NCBI GenBank assembly: GCA_030263615.1
Contig: SZPH01000015.1
Span: 1-64,000, forward strand
Direction: 5' to 3'
Length of the DNA: 64,000 nucleotides
Source of the DNA: Villigracilis sp900696595
GTDB taxonomy: Bacteria > Chloroflexota > Anaerolineae > Anaerolineales > Villigracilaceae
The notes below the pieces were generated by a model. The model had not been told where the DNA came from. It did no database searches and saw only the letters and a list, made by a program, of their open reading frames with translations. Each line of letters starts with the position of its first letter. The stretch's first letter is position 1. This document shows positions 49,447 through 58,447 of the stretch, piece by piece. The position numbers and the translations under genes are program-made.

Positions 49447-49726
49447 GGGCGACCCGCCAGGGTTTGACAAATACCAACTCTGCCAATACACCACTCTCCC
49501 AAGATCCGTCCCCTTTGCTCAACAAGGGTCGCCCTTGCCGGTTGCAAGAGTACGATTGTTTTCAAACGCATTAGCGGTGAAATCGCCGCTTATGGAATGT
49601 CCAATCCATCTCGAATTTGCGATTGCACTGTAATCCATGGCGACCCTTCTTTTGCAAATCGAGGTCAGGAAAAACGGGATGATTTCCAAAACATGTTAAC
49701 CGATTGCATGGACGGGTCGCCCCTAC
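49443..49726. mobile_element. REP-type element, right copy, 284 bp
   Basis: Same ends and the same four-core structure as 48569-48851, in direct orientation. CAAGGGTCGCCCTTGCCGGT in the middle, and the stretch from GCGACCCTTC to the right end, are the best conserved parts. GTAG at the left end supplies the transposase stop. Confidence 0.85.
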
Positions 49727-49734
49727 GGTATAAT
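49704..49734 (+). promoter_or_regulatory. Promoter at the edge of the right REP-type element
   Basis: TATAAT (49729-49734) starts three bases after the element; TTGCAT (49704-49709), 19 bases upstream inside the element, could be the -35. It would drive the E1-E2 operon from about 30 bases before its start codon. Confidence 0.4.
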
Positions 49735-49764
49735 CGCCTCAACAAGATTTTCAGGAGAGAGTTC

Positions 49765-52182
49765 ATGCCCAACAAAAAGAAGGGTACGATTGCGCTTCCC
49801 CTCGAAAAAGACGAGATCATCAAGGATTACCGCCTCGCCTATCAAAGCAGGCAGGCTTCGCTTATCGGTAGAAGAGAAGTATTGAGCGGCAAGGCAAAGT
49901 TCGGCATCTTCGGCGACGGCAAGGAAATTGCGCAACTCGCCATCGCGCGCGCCTTTCAAAAAGGCGACTGGCGCTCCGGTTATTACCGCGACCAGACCTG
50001 GATGTTCATGCTGGGCGCGATGAGCATCCAGGAATTTTTTGCGCAACTCTACGCCCATGCCGACATCGCCTACGACCCCGCCAGCGGCGGCAGGCAGATG
50101 AACGCGCACTTCGCCACGCGGCTTTTATACCCAAACGGATCGTGGCGCCCGCAGACGCAACTTTACAACACCACATCCGACGTGTCGCCGACGGGGTCGC
50201 AAATGCCGCGGGCGGTCGGGCTGGCGTACGCGTCGGTCGTCTATCGCAAACTCAAAGAACTTCAAAATCAAACCGATTTCTCGATCAACGGCAACGAAGT
50301 GACCTTCGCCGCCATCGGCAACGCATCCGCCGCCGAAGGTTTGTTTTGGGAATCGGTCAACGCCATCGGCGTCCTCAAAGCGCCCGCCGTCATCACCATC
50401 TACGACGACGGTTACGGCATCTCCGTCCCGAATCAATTTCAGATGGTCAAGGAAAACATCGGCGCGCTGCTCAAAGGCTTCGAGCGCGACTCCAACACGC
50501 CGCCCGACAAAGCGTCAAACGGCTACGACCTTTATACCGTGCGCGCGTGGGATTATCCCGCATTGCTCGAAACCTATCAAACCGCCGCCAGAGTCGCGCG
50601 CGAAAATCACATCCCCTCGCTCGTGCATGTCGTTGATGTGACCCAGCCGCAGGGTCATTCAACGTCGGGCAGTCACGAGCGATATAAATCCCCGGAGCGA
50701 TTGAAATGGGAGGAGGAATTCGACGGACTCAAAAGAATGCGTCAGTGGATGATAACCCAGCGCATCGTTTCCGCGCCCGAGCTGGATTCTGCTGAAAAGG
50801 CGGACTACGACGCCGTAGAGGGATTCCGCAAAGCCGCATGGGACGCCTATCTCTCCCCCATCAGCGACGAGCGCAATCAGGTCATGGACATGCTCGAAGA
50901 GATCGCCGGGTCTTCGAACCACGCGTCAGAGTTGAGAACGCTCAGGGATCGGCTATCCGCTCTCCCGTCGTACACGAGGCGCGACATCCATGCGGTGGCG
51001 CACGAAGCGCTGAGAATCCTCCGGGACGAGTCGAATCCGACGAAGCGGATTCTCGTCCAATGGAAATTTGAAAACGATAAGTTGAACGTGGAACGCTACG
51101 GTTCGCATTTGTATTCGGGGACGGCGATGAAGGTGGGCGAAGTGAAACCGGTTTATTCCAATTCATCGCCGACGATGTTTGGGTTTGAAGTGATCAACGC
51201 CGCATTTGATTCCGCGCTGGCGCGCGAGCCGCGACTCATTGCGTTCGGCGAAGACGTTGGAAAACTTGGCGACGTGAACCAGGGCTTCAAGGGGATGCAG
51301 GAAAAATACGGCGAGTTGCGCGTGACGGACACGGGCATCCGCGAGGCGACGATTTTGGGGCAGGCGATCGGCATGGCGCTGCGCGGGTTGCGCCCGATCG
51401 CGGAGATTCAATATCTCGATTATGTGTTGTATGCGTTGCAAATCATGTCCGACGATCTGGCGACGTTGCATTGGCGCACCGCGGGCGGACAAAAAGCGCC
51501 CGTCATCGTGCGCACGCGCGGCCACCGGCTCGAAGGCGTGTGGCATGCCGGTTCGTTGATGTCGGGCATTTTGAATCTTGTGCGCGGCATGTATGTTTTG
51601 GTTCCGCGCGACATGACCCGCGCCGCCGGGTTTTACAATGCGTTGTTGAAATCCGACGAGCCTGCGATTGTGGTCGAGGTGTTAAACGGCTATCGCGTAA
51701 AGGAGCGCCTGCCCGATAACATCGGCGAAATTACTTTGCCGCTGGGCGTGCCGGAGATCATCCGCAAAGGGAGAGATGTGACCGTTGTCACCTACGGGGC
51801 GTGCTGTCGCGTTGTGATGGATGCCGCCGATAAGTTGGGCAAGGTCGGCGTCGAAGTCGAAGTGATTGACGTCCAGTCGCTCATGCCGTTCGATATTCGC
51901 GGCATGATTGTCGAATCTCTCAAGAAAACCAGCCGCATCCTGTTCGTGGACGAGGACGTCCCTGGCGGCGCGACGGCGTACATGATGCGGGAAGTCATCG
52001 AAAAGCAGGGCGGGTATTTTCATTTGGATTCGCCCGCGAGGACGTTATCCTCAAAGGCGCATCGCCCCGCGTATGGGTCAGATGGAGATTATTGGTCAAA
52101 GCCAAATGCGGAGACTGTGTTTGACGCAATTTACGAGATCATGCGCGAAGTTGATCCTGTTTCATATCCAAAGTTCGATTAA
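49765..52182 (+). CDS. 2-oxoacid dehydrogenase E1, fused alpha and beta subunits
   Basis: 805 residues, thiamine-diphosphate enzyme that decarboxylates pyruvate or branched-chain 2-oxoacids and acylates E2. The alpha part (1-390) has the ThDP motif in the form IGNASAAEGLFWE with YDDGYGISVP; GN replaces the textbook GD, as I recall for related fused enzymes. The beta part (from about 465) has FGFEVINAAF, GEDVGKLGDVNQGFKGMQ and a transketolase C-terminal domain. AGGAG precedes the ATG at 49765. E2 follows after 80 bases. The substrate is not certain. Confidence 0.88.
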   Translation: MPNKKKGTIALPLEKDEIIKDYRLAYQSRQASLIGRREVLSGKAKFGIFGDGKEIAQLAIARAFQKGDWRSGYYRDQTWMFMLGAMSIQEFFAQLYAHADIAYDPASGGRQMNAHFATRLLYPNGSWRPQTQLYNTTSDVSPTGSQMPRAVGLAYASVVYRKLKELQNQTDFSINGNEVTFAAIGNASAAEGLFWESVNAIGVLKAPAVITIYDDGYGISVPNQFQMVKENIGALLKGFERDSNTPPDKASNGYDLYTVRAWDYPALLETYQTAARVARENHIPSLVHVVDVTQPQGHSTSGSHERYKSPERLKWEEEFDGLKRMRQWMITQRIVSAPELDSAEKADYDAVEGFRKAAWDAYLSPISDERNQVMDMLEEIAGSSNHASELRTLRDRLSALPSYTRRDIHAVAHEALRILRDESNPTKRILVQWKFENDKLNVERYGSHLYSGTAMKVGEVKPVYSNSSPTMFGFEVINAAFDSALAREPRLIAFGEDVGKLGDVNQGFKGMQEKYGELRVTDTGIREATILGQAIGMALRGLRPIAEIQYLDYVLYALQIMSDDLATLHWRTAGGQKAPVIVRTRGHRLEGVWHAGSLMSGILNLVRGMYVLVPRDMTRAAGFYNALLKSDEPAIVVEVLNGYRVKERLPDNIGEITLPLGVPEIIRKGRDVTVVTYGACCRVVMDAADKLGKVGVEVEVIDVQSLMPFDIRGMIVESLKKTSRILFVDEDVPGGATAYMMREVIEKQGGYFHLDSPARTLSSKAHRPAYGSDGDYWSKPNAETVFDAIYEIMREVDPVSYPKFD

Positions 52183-52190
52183 CCGTGAGG

Positions 52191-52230
52191 CGCGCCAGGA
52201 ACGCGAAGAAATCCTTTTATTCCTGGCGCG
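52191..52230. repeat. Palindromic repeat between E1 and E2 genes
   Basis: CGCGCCAGGAA (52191-52201) and TTCCTGGCGCG (52220-52230) are perfect inverted copies; GCGAAG words lie inside and beyond. It occupies most of the 80-base gap. Confidence 0.7.
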
Positions 52231-52262
52231 CTTCGCGCTCTTGGCGGTAAATAGGAGACTCT

Positions 52263-53492
52263 ATGACAACCAAAGTTCTTGTCCCCCGGCTCGGCGAAGG
52301 AGTGGATGAAGTCACCGTTACAAAATGGCTCAAACAAGAGGGCGACTCGATCAAGGAATTGGAGCCGTTGCTCGAAGTCAACACCGACAAGGTGGATACC
52401 GAAATCCCTGCCCCGGCGACGGGAACGGTTTTGAAGATCGTCGCCCAGGAAGGCGTCCCGGCAAAGGTTGGGGAATTGCTGGCGATCATCGGTCAGCCTG
52501 GGGAAGAGGTGTCAGGCGTTTCGGTGTCAAGTGTCAGGTCTGTTGAAGAAGCATTGCCACAGGTCAAAGCAAACCTGACGCCTGATACTTCGCACTTGAA
52601 ACAGGACTTGGGCTTCATCTCCCCTGTCGTCGCAAGAGTCGCCGCCGAACATGGCGTAGATTTGTCGCAGGTCAACGGCACGGGCTTGAATGGGCGGATC
52701 ACGAAGAACGATATTTTGGGCTATGTGGAGAGCAAAGGGTCTTCACGAATTGCCCCTTCGGGTCGGGCGTCAAGTCATACGAAATCCGTAATTGATAATG
52801 AGTCTCTCGCGGGCGGGGATCAATTAATCAAACACTCAACGATACGGAAGCAAATCGCCGCGCACATGGTCGAGTCGAAGCATACGTCGCCGCATGTGTT
52901 GACGGTGATGGAAGCGGATATGAGCAAGGTCGCCAAACACCGCGCCGCGAACAAAGCCGCGTTCGAACGCGACGGGGTAAACCTGACGTTTACAGCCTAT
53001 TTCATGATGGCGATTGTGGCGGGATTGAAAGCCTATCCGCAGACCAATTCGTCGTGGACAGATGAAGGCTTGCTTGTCCATAAGAATATCAATTTAGGCA
53101 TGGCGGTTTCATTGGGTGAGGAAGGCTTGATCGTGCCGGTAATCAAGAACGCCGACAATCTATCCTTGCTTGCAATGGCTCGAACGGTCAACGATTTGGC
53201 TACGCGCTCCAGAAACAAAAAATTGCAACCCGATGAGGTCAAAGGCGGCACGTTCACGCTCACCAATCACGGCGTAAGCGGATCGCTCTTCGCCTTCCCG
53301 GTCATCAACCAGCCGCAGGCAGGCATCCTCGGAGTCGGCGCATTACAAAAGCGAGTGGTCGTTATTGACGACGCCATTGCCATCCGCCCGATGGTGTATC
53401 TCTCCTTCGTCTTCGATCACCGCATCCTCGACGGCGCGTCGGCGGATTGGTTTCTGGCAAAGGTCAAGGAGACGCTGGAGAGTTGGGGGTAG
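52263..53492 (+). CDS. 2-oxoacid dehydrogenase E2, lipoamide acyltransferase
   Basis: 409 residues: a lipoyl domain (1-76) with the lipoyl lysine in NTDKVDTEIP (K43), a linker, an E3/E1-binding domain (ISPVVARVAAEHGVDL, about 120-155), a second linker, and the catalytic domain ending in FVFDHRILDGA. It moves acyl groups from E1 to CoA. The first linker (about 82-118, SGVSVSSVRSVEEALPQ) comes from GTGTCAG-type word repeats. AGGAGA precedes the ATG. No E3 gene is in the window. Confidence 0.92.
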   Translation: MTTKVLVPRLGEGVDEVTVTKWLKQEGDSIKELEPLLEVNTDKVDTEIPAPATGTVLKIVAQEGVPAKVGELLAIIGQPGEEVSGVSVSSVRSVEEALPQVKANLTPDTSHLKQDLGFISPVVARVAAEHGVDLSQVNGTGLNGRITKNDILGYVESKGSSRIAPSGRASSHTKSVIDNESLAGGDQLIKHSTIRKQIAAHMVESKHTSPHVLTVMEADMSKVAKHRAANKAAFERDGVNLTFTAYFMMAIVAGLKAYPQTNSSWTDEGLLVHKNINLGMAVSLGEEGLIVPVIKNADNLSLLAMARTVNDLATRSRNKKLQPDEVKGGTFTLTNHGVSGSLFAFPVINQPQAGILGVGALQKRVVVIDDAIAIRPMVYLSFVFDHRILDGASADWFLAKVKETLESWG

Positions 53493-53533
53493 GGAAGTTG
53501 CGAGATACGAGTTGCGAGATACGAGGAATGAGC

Positions 53534-54010
53534 ATGAGTGAAAAACAAAAAGATAGTCCGGCAGTAAACAAATACATCCATCCGCCCGTTGTGGCGATGT
53601 TCTATATTATCGTCGCGCTTCTTCTCGGAAGATTTATCCCCGCTCTTTCGGGGATGTCTCCGCTTCTCAAGAACGTCGGACTGGGTCTGACCTTCGTCGG
53701 CTTTTTGCTCGGCGTGGGCGCGTTCGTCGAATTCCGCAAGGCGCGGACGACGCTCGATCCGCACGGCTCGGTCAAGGCGCTGGTGACGGGCGGCATCTAT
53801 CGCTTCACGCGCAATCCCATCTATCTTGGTTTTTTTCTGATGGTCGTCGGCTTTCCGCTGGCGTATGGGACGTTGTGGGGTCTGGTCGCCGCCCCGTTCT
53901 TCGCCGCGACCATGAGTCGGCTGGTGATAGAGAAGGAGGAAGCCTACCTGGAAAAAAAGTTCAAGGATGGGTACGCAGGCTACCGGTCCAGGGTGAGGCG
54001 GTGGTTGTAG
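53534..54010 (+). CDS. Isoprenylcysteine carboxyl methyltransferase-like membrane protein
   Basis: 158 residues with four to five membrane segments. The C-terminal stretch GGIYRFTRNPIYLGFFLM and EEAYLEKKFKDGYAGYRSRV match the ICMT/PEMT family of S-adenosylmethionine-dependent methyltransferases. Substrate unknown in bacteria. The second ATG (53534) has the better spacing from GAGGA; the bases upstream are a tandem TTGCGAGATACGAG repeat that provides this site. Confidence 0.85.
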   Translation: MSEKQKDSPAVNKYIHPPVVAMFYIIVALLLGRFIPALSGMSPLLKNVGLGLTFVGFLLGVGAFVEFRKARTTLDPHGSVKALVTGGIYRFTRNPIYLGFFLMVVGFPLAYGTLWGLVAAPFFAATMSRLVIEKEEAYLEKKFKDGYAGYRSRVRRWL

Positions 54011-54106
54011 AGTAACCAGGCTGGGGCGGATCAGTTCAACGACATCGCCATCCTCGGCTTGGGAAGGCGTGAAGCGCGGCAATCAATCATGACAGTTGGA
54101 TGACAG

Positions 54107-54130
54107 ACAGGCGCGCGCCGCCTGTTTTTT
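54107..54130 (+). terminator. Terminator before the hybrid kinase gene
   Basis: ACAGGCG (54107-54113) pairs with CGCCTGT (54119-54125), followed by six T residues. It lies about 100 bases after the methyltransferase gene. Confidence 0.75.
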
Positions 54131-54190
54131 CATCCCCGCCATTGACGATTTACCGCGCCGTATGTAAACTGAAATCACCCAGAGGAGATC

Positions 54191-56929
54191 ATGCCGAAGA
54201 CCGGGCAAAAGAAAAAAACGCCGCCGAAGCGGTCCCTGAAAAAGCGAGCCGCCTCCGCCGCCCAACTTCGCAGGGAATTGTCCCAGCGGGAGGCGGAACT
54301 TGGCATCATAAAAAGCGTGCAGGACGCCCTCGCCGCCAGGCTGGAGATGCAGGCGATCTACGATCTTGTCGGGGATAAAATCCACAATCTGTTCGGCGCG
54401 CAGACCACCATCATCGCCACATTCGACCACAAAACCGAAACGCAGGTCTTCAATTACTACGTTGACCGCGAAGGGCGCGAATACATCGAACCGCGCCCCA
54501 TGAGCGGGTTGGTCAAGTCGCTGATCCTGGAAAAGAAAACCCTGCTCTTCAACGAAAAAGTCGAACAGCGCATGAAGGAATACGGCGCGCAGTTGATCCT
54601 GGGGCCCTCGATCCCCAAGTCGGTCTTGTATGTGCCGCTCATTGCGGGGGATGAAACGCGCGGCGTCATCTCGCTCCAGAATATGGACAGCGAAAATTCG
54701 TTCAGCGCCTCGGACACGCGCCTGCTGGAAACGCTCGCCGGTTCGCTCAGCGCCGCGCTCGACAACGCGCGCCTGCTCAGGGAGACCGAACAGCAGAATA
54801 TCGAGCTCGGCGCGCTCAACTCGGTGCAGCAGGCATTGGTGTCCAACCTCGACCTCAAATCCATCTACCAGGCGGTGGGACGCAAACTGGCCGAAATCTT
54901 TTCCGTTCATTCGGCTGTGATCTATACGGTGGAATTCGCCGCCCAGACCATGACCTACGAATTCGCCTATGAGCAGGGCAGGGAATGGGATATTCCGCCC
55001 AAGAAAGCCACCAGCCTGCACATGGATATCATCAACCGTGTGCGGACGGCGCGGCGCAGTTTCGTGGTCAACAGGAATTTCGACGAATATGCCGCTGGTC
55101 ATCCCGATTTCAAAACCTCGCGTTCGCAGTTTCCGAAATCGCTGTGCGCGGTGCCAATTGTCATTCGAGACGCTTCCATCACCGGCATATCCCTGCAAAA
55201 CCTCGAGCAGGAGGATTATTTCACCGAATCGGCTCTGCGCCTGCTGGAGACCATCGCCAGCGCCGCAAGCGTTGCCATCGAAAACGCGCGCCTGTACGGG
55301 GAGGCGCGCTCAGCCCGCGCCGCCGCCGAGCAAGCCAACGACGCCAAGAGCGCCTTTCTCGCCACCATGAGTCACGAGATCCGCACGCCGATGAACGCCG
55401 TGATTGGCATGAGCGGATTGCTGCTGGATACGCCTCTCAACGACGAACAGCGCGATTACATCGAGACCATCCGCAGTTCGAGCGATGCCCTGCTCGCCAT
55501 CATCAACGATATCCTCGACTTCTCGAAGATCGAAGCCGGGCGCATGGATTTGGAACGCCAGCCCTTCGACCTGCGCGATTGCGTGGAAGCCTCGCTCGAC
55601 CTGGTCAGCGCGCGCGCAGTGGAAAAGGGTCTCGACATCGCCTATCTTTTCGAGGGCGACGTCCCGCCAGCGATTGTGGGCGATGTGACACGTTTGCGGC
55701 AGGTGATCACAAACCTGTTGAGCAACGCGGTCAAATTCACAGAGAAGGGCGAGGTGGTGTTGACGGTGAGGGTGGAAAGTAAACAGGCAAACGCGCATAC
55801 AAGTAGACAGGGGAATACAGAACATGTGTCAGATGTTTCTGAGTTTATATGCGTACTGAACTTTGCCGTGCGCGATACGGGCATTGGGCTTACAGAGGAA
55901 GGGATGAGTCGACTCTTCCAATCCTTCACCCAAGCCGATTCGTCCACCACGCGCAAATACGGGGGGACGGGACTGGGGCTTGCCATCAGCCGGCGGCTGA
56001 CCGAAATGATGGGCGGCAAGATGTGGGCGGCGAGCGACGGACCTGGAAAAGGCTCGACCTTCGGCTTTACGATCAAAGCCGAGATCGCCGAGAGCGTCCC
56101 GGCGAAAAAGCGCCCGTATCTGGGAATCCAACCTGCGCTGCAAAACAAACGCGCGCTGATCGTGGACGACAACTCGACCAATCGTTACATCCTCAACATG
56201 CAGACCGCCAGGTGGGGTATGATTCCGCGCGACACGGAATCGCCCGCCGAAGCGTTGAACTGGATCCAAAACGGCGAGGAATTCGATGTGGCGATCCTTG
56301 ATATGCACATGCCCGAGATGGATGGGCTGGAATTGGCGAAGCGAATCCGCCGCGCAAACGCAAACCTGCCGCTCGTGTTGTTCAGTTCGCTTGGGCGCCG
56401 GGAAGCGGGCGACGCGACGAACATCTTCTCCGCATATCTCACCAAGCCGATCAAACAATCGCAGTTGTTCGATACGCTGGCGGGGCTCTTCGCGCAAGCC
56501 GCGGAAGACGAACGGAAAATAACGACAGACCGCTTCAGACCGGACCCGCAAATGGCGGCGCGGCATCCGCTGAAGATTCTCCTCGCCGAAGACAATACCG
56601 TAAATCAGCTGGTCGCCCTGCGCCTGTTGGAGCAGATGGGCTACCGCGCCAGGGTCGCCGCAAACGGGCGTGAAGCGTTGGAGGCGGTGGAACGCGAACG
56701 CTATGACGTCATCCTGATGGACGTGCAAATGCCCGAAATGGACGGGTTGGAAGCCACGCGAAGGATAAGAGACCTGAGGGGTGCGGAACAACCTTATATC
56801 ATCGGGTTGACCGCCAATGCCATGCAGGGCGACCGCGAGACGTGCCTGAACGCGGGCATGGATCATTACATCCCCAAGCCCATCCGCATTGTGGAGTTGG
56901 TGAACGCGCTCTTCAAGGCGGGGGAGTAG
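54191..56929 (+). CDS. Hybrid sensor histidine kinase with two GAF and two receiver domains
   Basis: 912 residues, no membrane segment, so cytoplasmic. Order: basic N-terminus, GAF 1 (about 45-195), GAF 2 (205-375), HisKA with MSHEIRTPMNAVIGM (about 392-406), HATPase with N-box LLSNAVKF, G1 DTGIGL and G2 GGTGLGLAIS, receiver 1 (RALIVDDN, ILDMHMPEMDG), receiver 2 (KILLAEDN, LMDVQMPEMDG). Residues about 528-556, inside the HATPase fold between two strands, are an extra stretch (SKQANAHTSRQGNTEHVSD) of repeat-like DNA. AGAGGAG precedes the ATG. The Hpt and cyclase genes downstream complete a relay. Confidence 0.93.
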   Translation: MPKTGQKKKTPPKRSLKKRAASAAQLRRELSQREAELGIIKSVQDALAARLEMQAIYDLVGDKIHNLFGAQTTIIATFDHKTETQVFNYYVDREGREYIEPRPMSGLVKSLILEKKTLLFNEKVEQRMKEYGAQLILGPSIPKSVLYVPLIAGDETRGVISLQNMDSENSFSASDTRLLETLAGSLSAALDNARLLRETEQQNIELGALNSVQQALVSNLDLKSIYQAVGRKLAEIFSVHSAVIYTVEFAAQTMTYEFAYEQGREWDIPPKKATSLHMDIINRVRTARRSFVVNRNFDEYAAGHPDFKTSRSQFPKSLCAVPIVIRDASITGISLQNLEQEDYFTESALRLLETIASAASVAIENARLYGEARSARAAAEQANDAKSAFLATMSHEIRTPMNAVIGMSGLLLDTPLNDEQRDYIETIRSSSDALLAIINDILDFSKIEAGRMDLERQPFDLRDCVEASLDLVSARAVEKGLDIAYLFEGDVPPAIVGDVTRLRQVITNLLSNAVKFTEKGEVVLTVRVESKQANAHTSRQGNTEHVSDVSEFICVLNFAVRDTGIGLTEEGMSRLFQSFTQADSSTTRKYGGTGLGLAISRRLTEMMGGKMWAASDGPGKGSTFGFTIKAEIAESVPAKKRPYLGIQPALQNKRALIVDDNSTNRYILNMQTARWGMIPRDTESPAEALNWIQNGEEFDVAILDMHMPEMDGLELAKRIRRANANLPLVLFSSLGRREAGDATNIFSAYLTKPIKQSQLFDTLAGLFAQAAEDERKITTDRFRPDPQMAARHPLKILLAEDNTVNQLVALRLLEQMGYRARVAANGREALEAVERERYDVILMDVQMPEMDGLEATRRIRDLRGAEQPYIIGLTANAMQGDRETCLNAGMDHYIPKPIRIVELVNALFKAGE

Positions 56930-56960
56930 GCAGAGTCGTCTGACGCCGCAAAGGAAAACC

Positions 56961-57293
56961 ATGTCTGTCCTGAATCTAAGCACTTTCAACGCGCTCAGGG
57001 AGAGCGCCGGCGCGGATTTCATCATGGAATTGATGGACGCCTTTCTCGAGGATACGTTGAATCAAATGGAGACGATGAGGAACGCCGTCGCCGCAAACGA
57101 CGCGGAGTCGTTCCAGCGCGCGGCGCATAGCGTCAAATCGAACGCCCTGACCTTCGGCGCGGAAGACCTCGCGGCGCTGGCGCGTGAGTTGGAGATGATG
57201 GGACGCGAGAAAAACCTCGAAGCGGGGAATCGGCTCGAGGTCCTGAACGAGGCGTTCGAAATCCTGCGCGTTAGACTGACCGAATTGAAATGA
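56961..57293 (+). CDS. Histidine phosphotransfer (Hpt) protein
   Basis: 110 residues, a single four-helix Hpt domain. The phosphorylated histidine is in FQRAAHSVKSNALTFGA (about residue 58). It should carry phosphate from receiver 2 of the kinase to the receiver of the cyclase. AAAGGAAA precedes the ATG. Its stop overlaps the start of the cyclase gene (ATGA). Confidence 0.92.
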   Translation: MSVLNLSTFNALRESAGADFIMELMDAFLEDTLNQMETMRNAVAANDAESFQRAAHSVKSNALTFGAEDLAALARELEMMGREKNLEAGNRLEVLNEAFEILRVRLTELK

Positions 57294-58348
57294 CTCCCGT
57301 TATGAAAACCGCTCCATCCGAACCCGCCCGTCTGCTGGTGGTGGACGATAACATGGTCAACCGCATGGTGCTTTCGCGCAATCTCGGAAAGGAGGGGCAT
57401 CTGGTGGAAACTGCGGAGAACGGCAAAGAGGGATTGGAAAAATTCCGCACGGGCGAATTCGACCTGATGTTGTTGGATATCGAGATGCCGGTGATGAACG
57501 GTTTTGAAGTTTTGGAAGCCTGCCTGAACGACGTAGACTTGCGGCAGATTCCGATCATCATGACCTCGGCGATGGAGGAACTGGACGCGGTGGTCAAATG
57601 CGTGGAACTCGGCGCGGAGGATTACCTGACCAAACCGGTCAACCCGGTTTTATTGCGCGCGCGCGTGAACGCCAGCCTCGAAAAGAAACGCCTGCGCGAC
57701 GAACATCGAAAACTGTTCCGCACATTCGCCACAAAGGAAGTGGCGGAGGAATTATTGCGCGGCGGCTTTTCGCTCGGCGGGCAGATGGTGACCGCAACCG
57801 TCCTAGCCTCGGATATCCGTTCGTTCACGACCATCGCCGAAAACCAGGATCCATCCGATTCAATCGAATTGCTCAACCAGTATTTCAGTATGATGTTCGA
57901 CGCGATCACTCAGAACGGCGGCATCGTCAACCAGATCGTCGGCGACGGGGTGCTGGCTGTCTTCGGCGCGCCGATCTTCTACGAAGACCACCGCGAGCGC
58001 GCGGTCAAGGCGGGTTTACAGATGCTGGACCTGCTGAAAGTGTTCAACGAAAATCAACTGGCGCAAAAGAAGGCCGCCATCCGCATCGGGATCGGGATCA
58101 CCTCGGGCAAAATGGTGGCGGGTTACACCGGGACGCAAAACCGCGCCATCTACACCTGCATCGGCGACACGGTCAACCTCGCGGATCGCATCCAGGAATA
58201 TACGAAAGAGGCGCTGCGCCCGCTGTTGGTTGACGCCTACACCCGCGAAGGACTCTCTGAGCGTTACAAGGTGGAAGATTTGGGGACGGTCGTGTTCAAA
58301 GGAAAAAATCAGGCGGTGGGTGTGTTTGCGGTGACGGGTAAGGGTTAA
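57290..58348 (+). CDS. Response regulator with class III nucleotide cyclase domain
   Basis: 352 residues: a receiver (LLVVDDN, phospho-Asp in LMLLDIEMPVMNG, conserved Lys in TKPVNP), a short helical linker, and a class III adenylate/guanylate cyclase domain. Both metal aspartates are present (ASDIRSFTTIAE and VGDGVLAVFG), and the transition-state region reads YTCIGDTVNLADRIQ. It likely makes cAMP when phosphorylated; guanylate specificity cannot be excluded. Last gene of the kinase-Hpt-cyclase operon, overlapping Hpt by four bases. Confidence 0.92.
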   Translation: MTPVMKTAPSEPARLLVVDDNMVNRMVLSRNLGKEGHLVETAENGKEGLEKFRTGEFDLMLLDIEMPVMNGFEVLEACLNDVDLRQIPIIMTSAMEELDAVVKCVELGAEDYLTKPVNPVLLRARVNASLEKKRLRDEHRKLFRTFATKEVAEELLRGGFSLGGQMVTATVLASDIRSFTTIAENQDPSDSIELLNQYFSMMFDAITQNGGIVNQIVGDGVLAVFGAPIFYEDHRERAVKAGLQMLDLLKVFNENQLAQKKAAIRIGIGITSGKMVAGYTGTQNRAIYTCIGDTVNLADRIQEYTKEALRPLLVDAYTREGLSERYKVEDLGTVVFKGKNQAVGVFAVTGKG

Positions 58349-58447
58349 TTTTCCCGGAATCTTGGCGCGGTTGCGCGCCCGGCAAGCGCGCGCAAGACTG
58401 CGGCGCAGAGATCGAAGTCTTGGCGATCATGAACAAGGAGAAAAACA

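Noticed and set aside
49443..49764. Coding start of E1 upstream of 49765
   Set aside because: The open frame upstream lies in the REP-type element; AGGAG and the promoter-like box support the ATG at 49765.
53417..55198. Minus-strand reading frames opposite the methyltransferase and kinase genes
   Set aside because: They are low-complexity His/Arg-rich shadows of well-recognised genes, without start signals.
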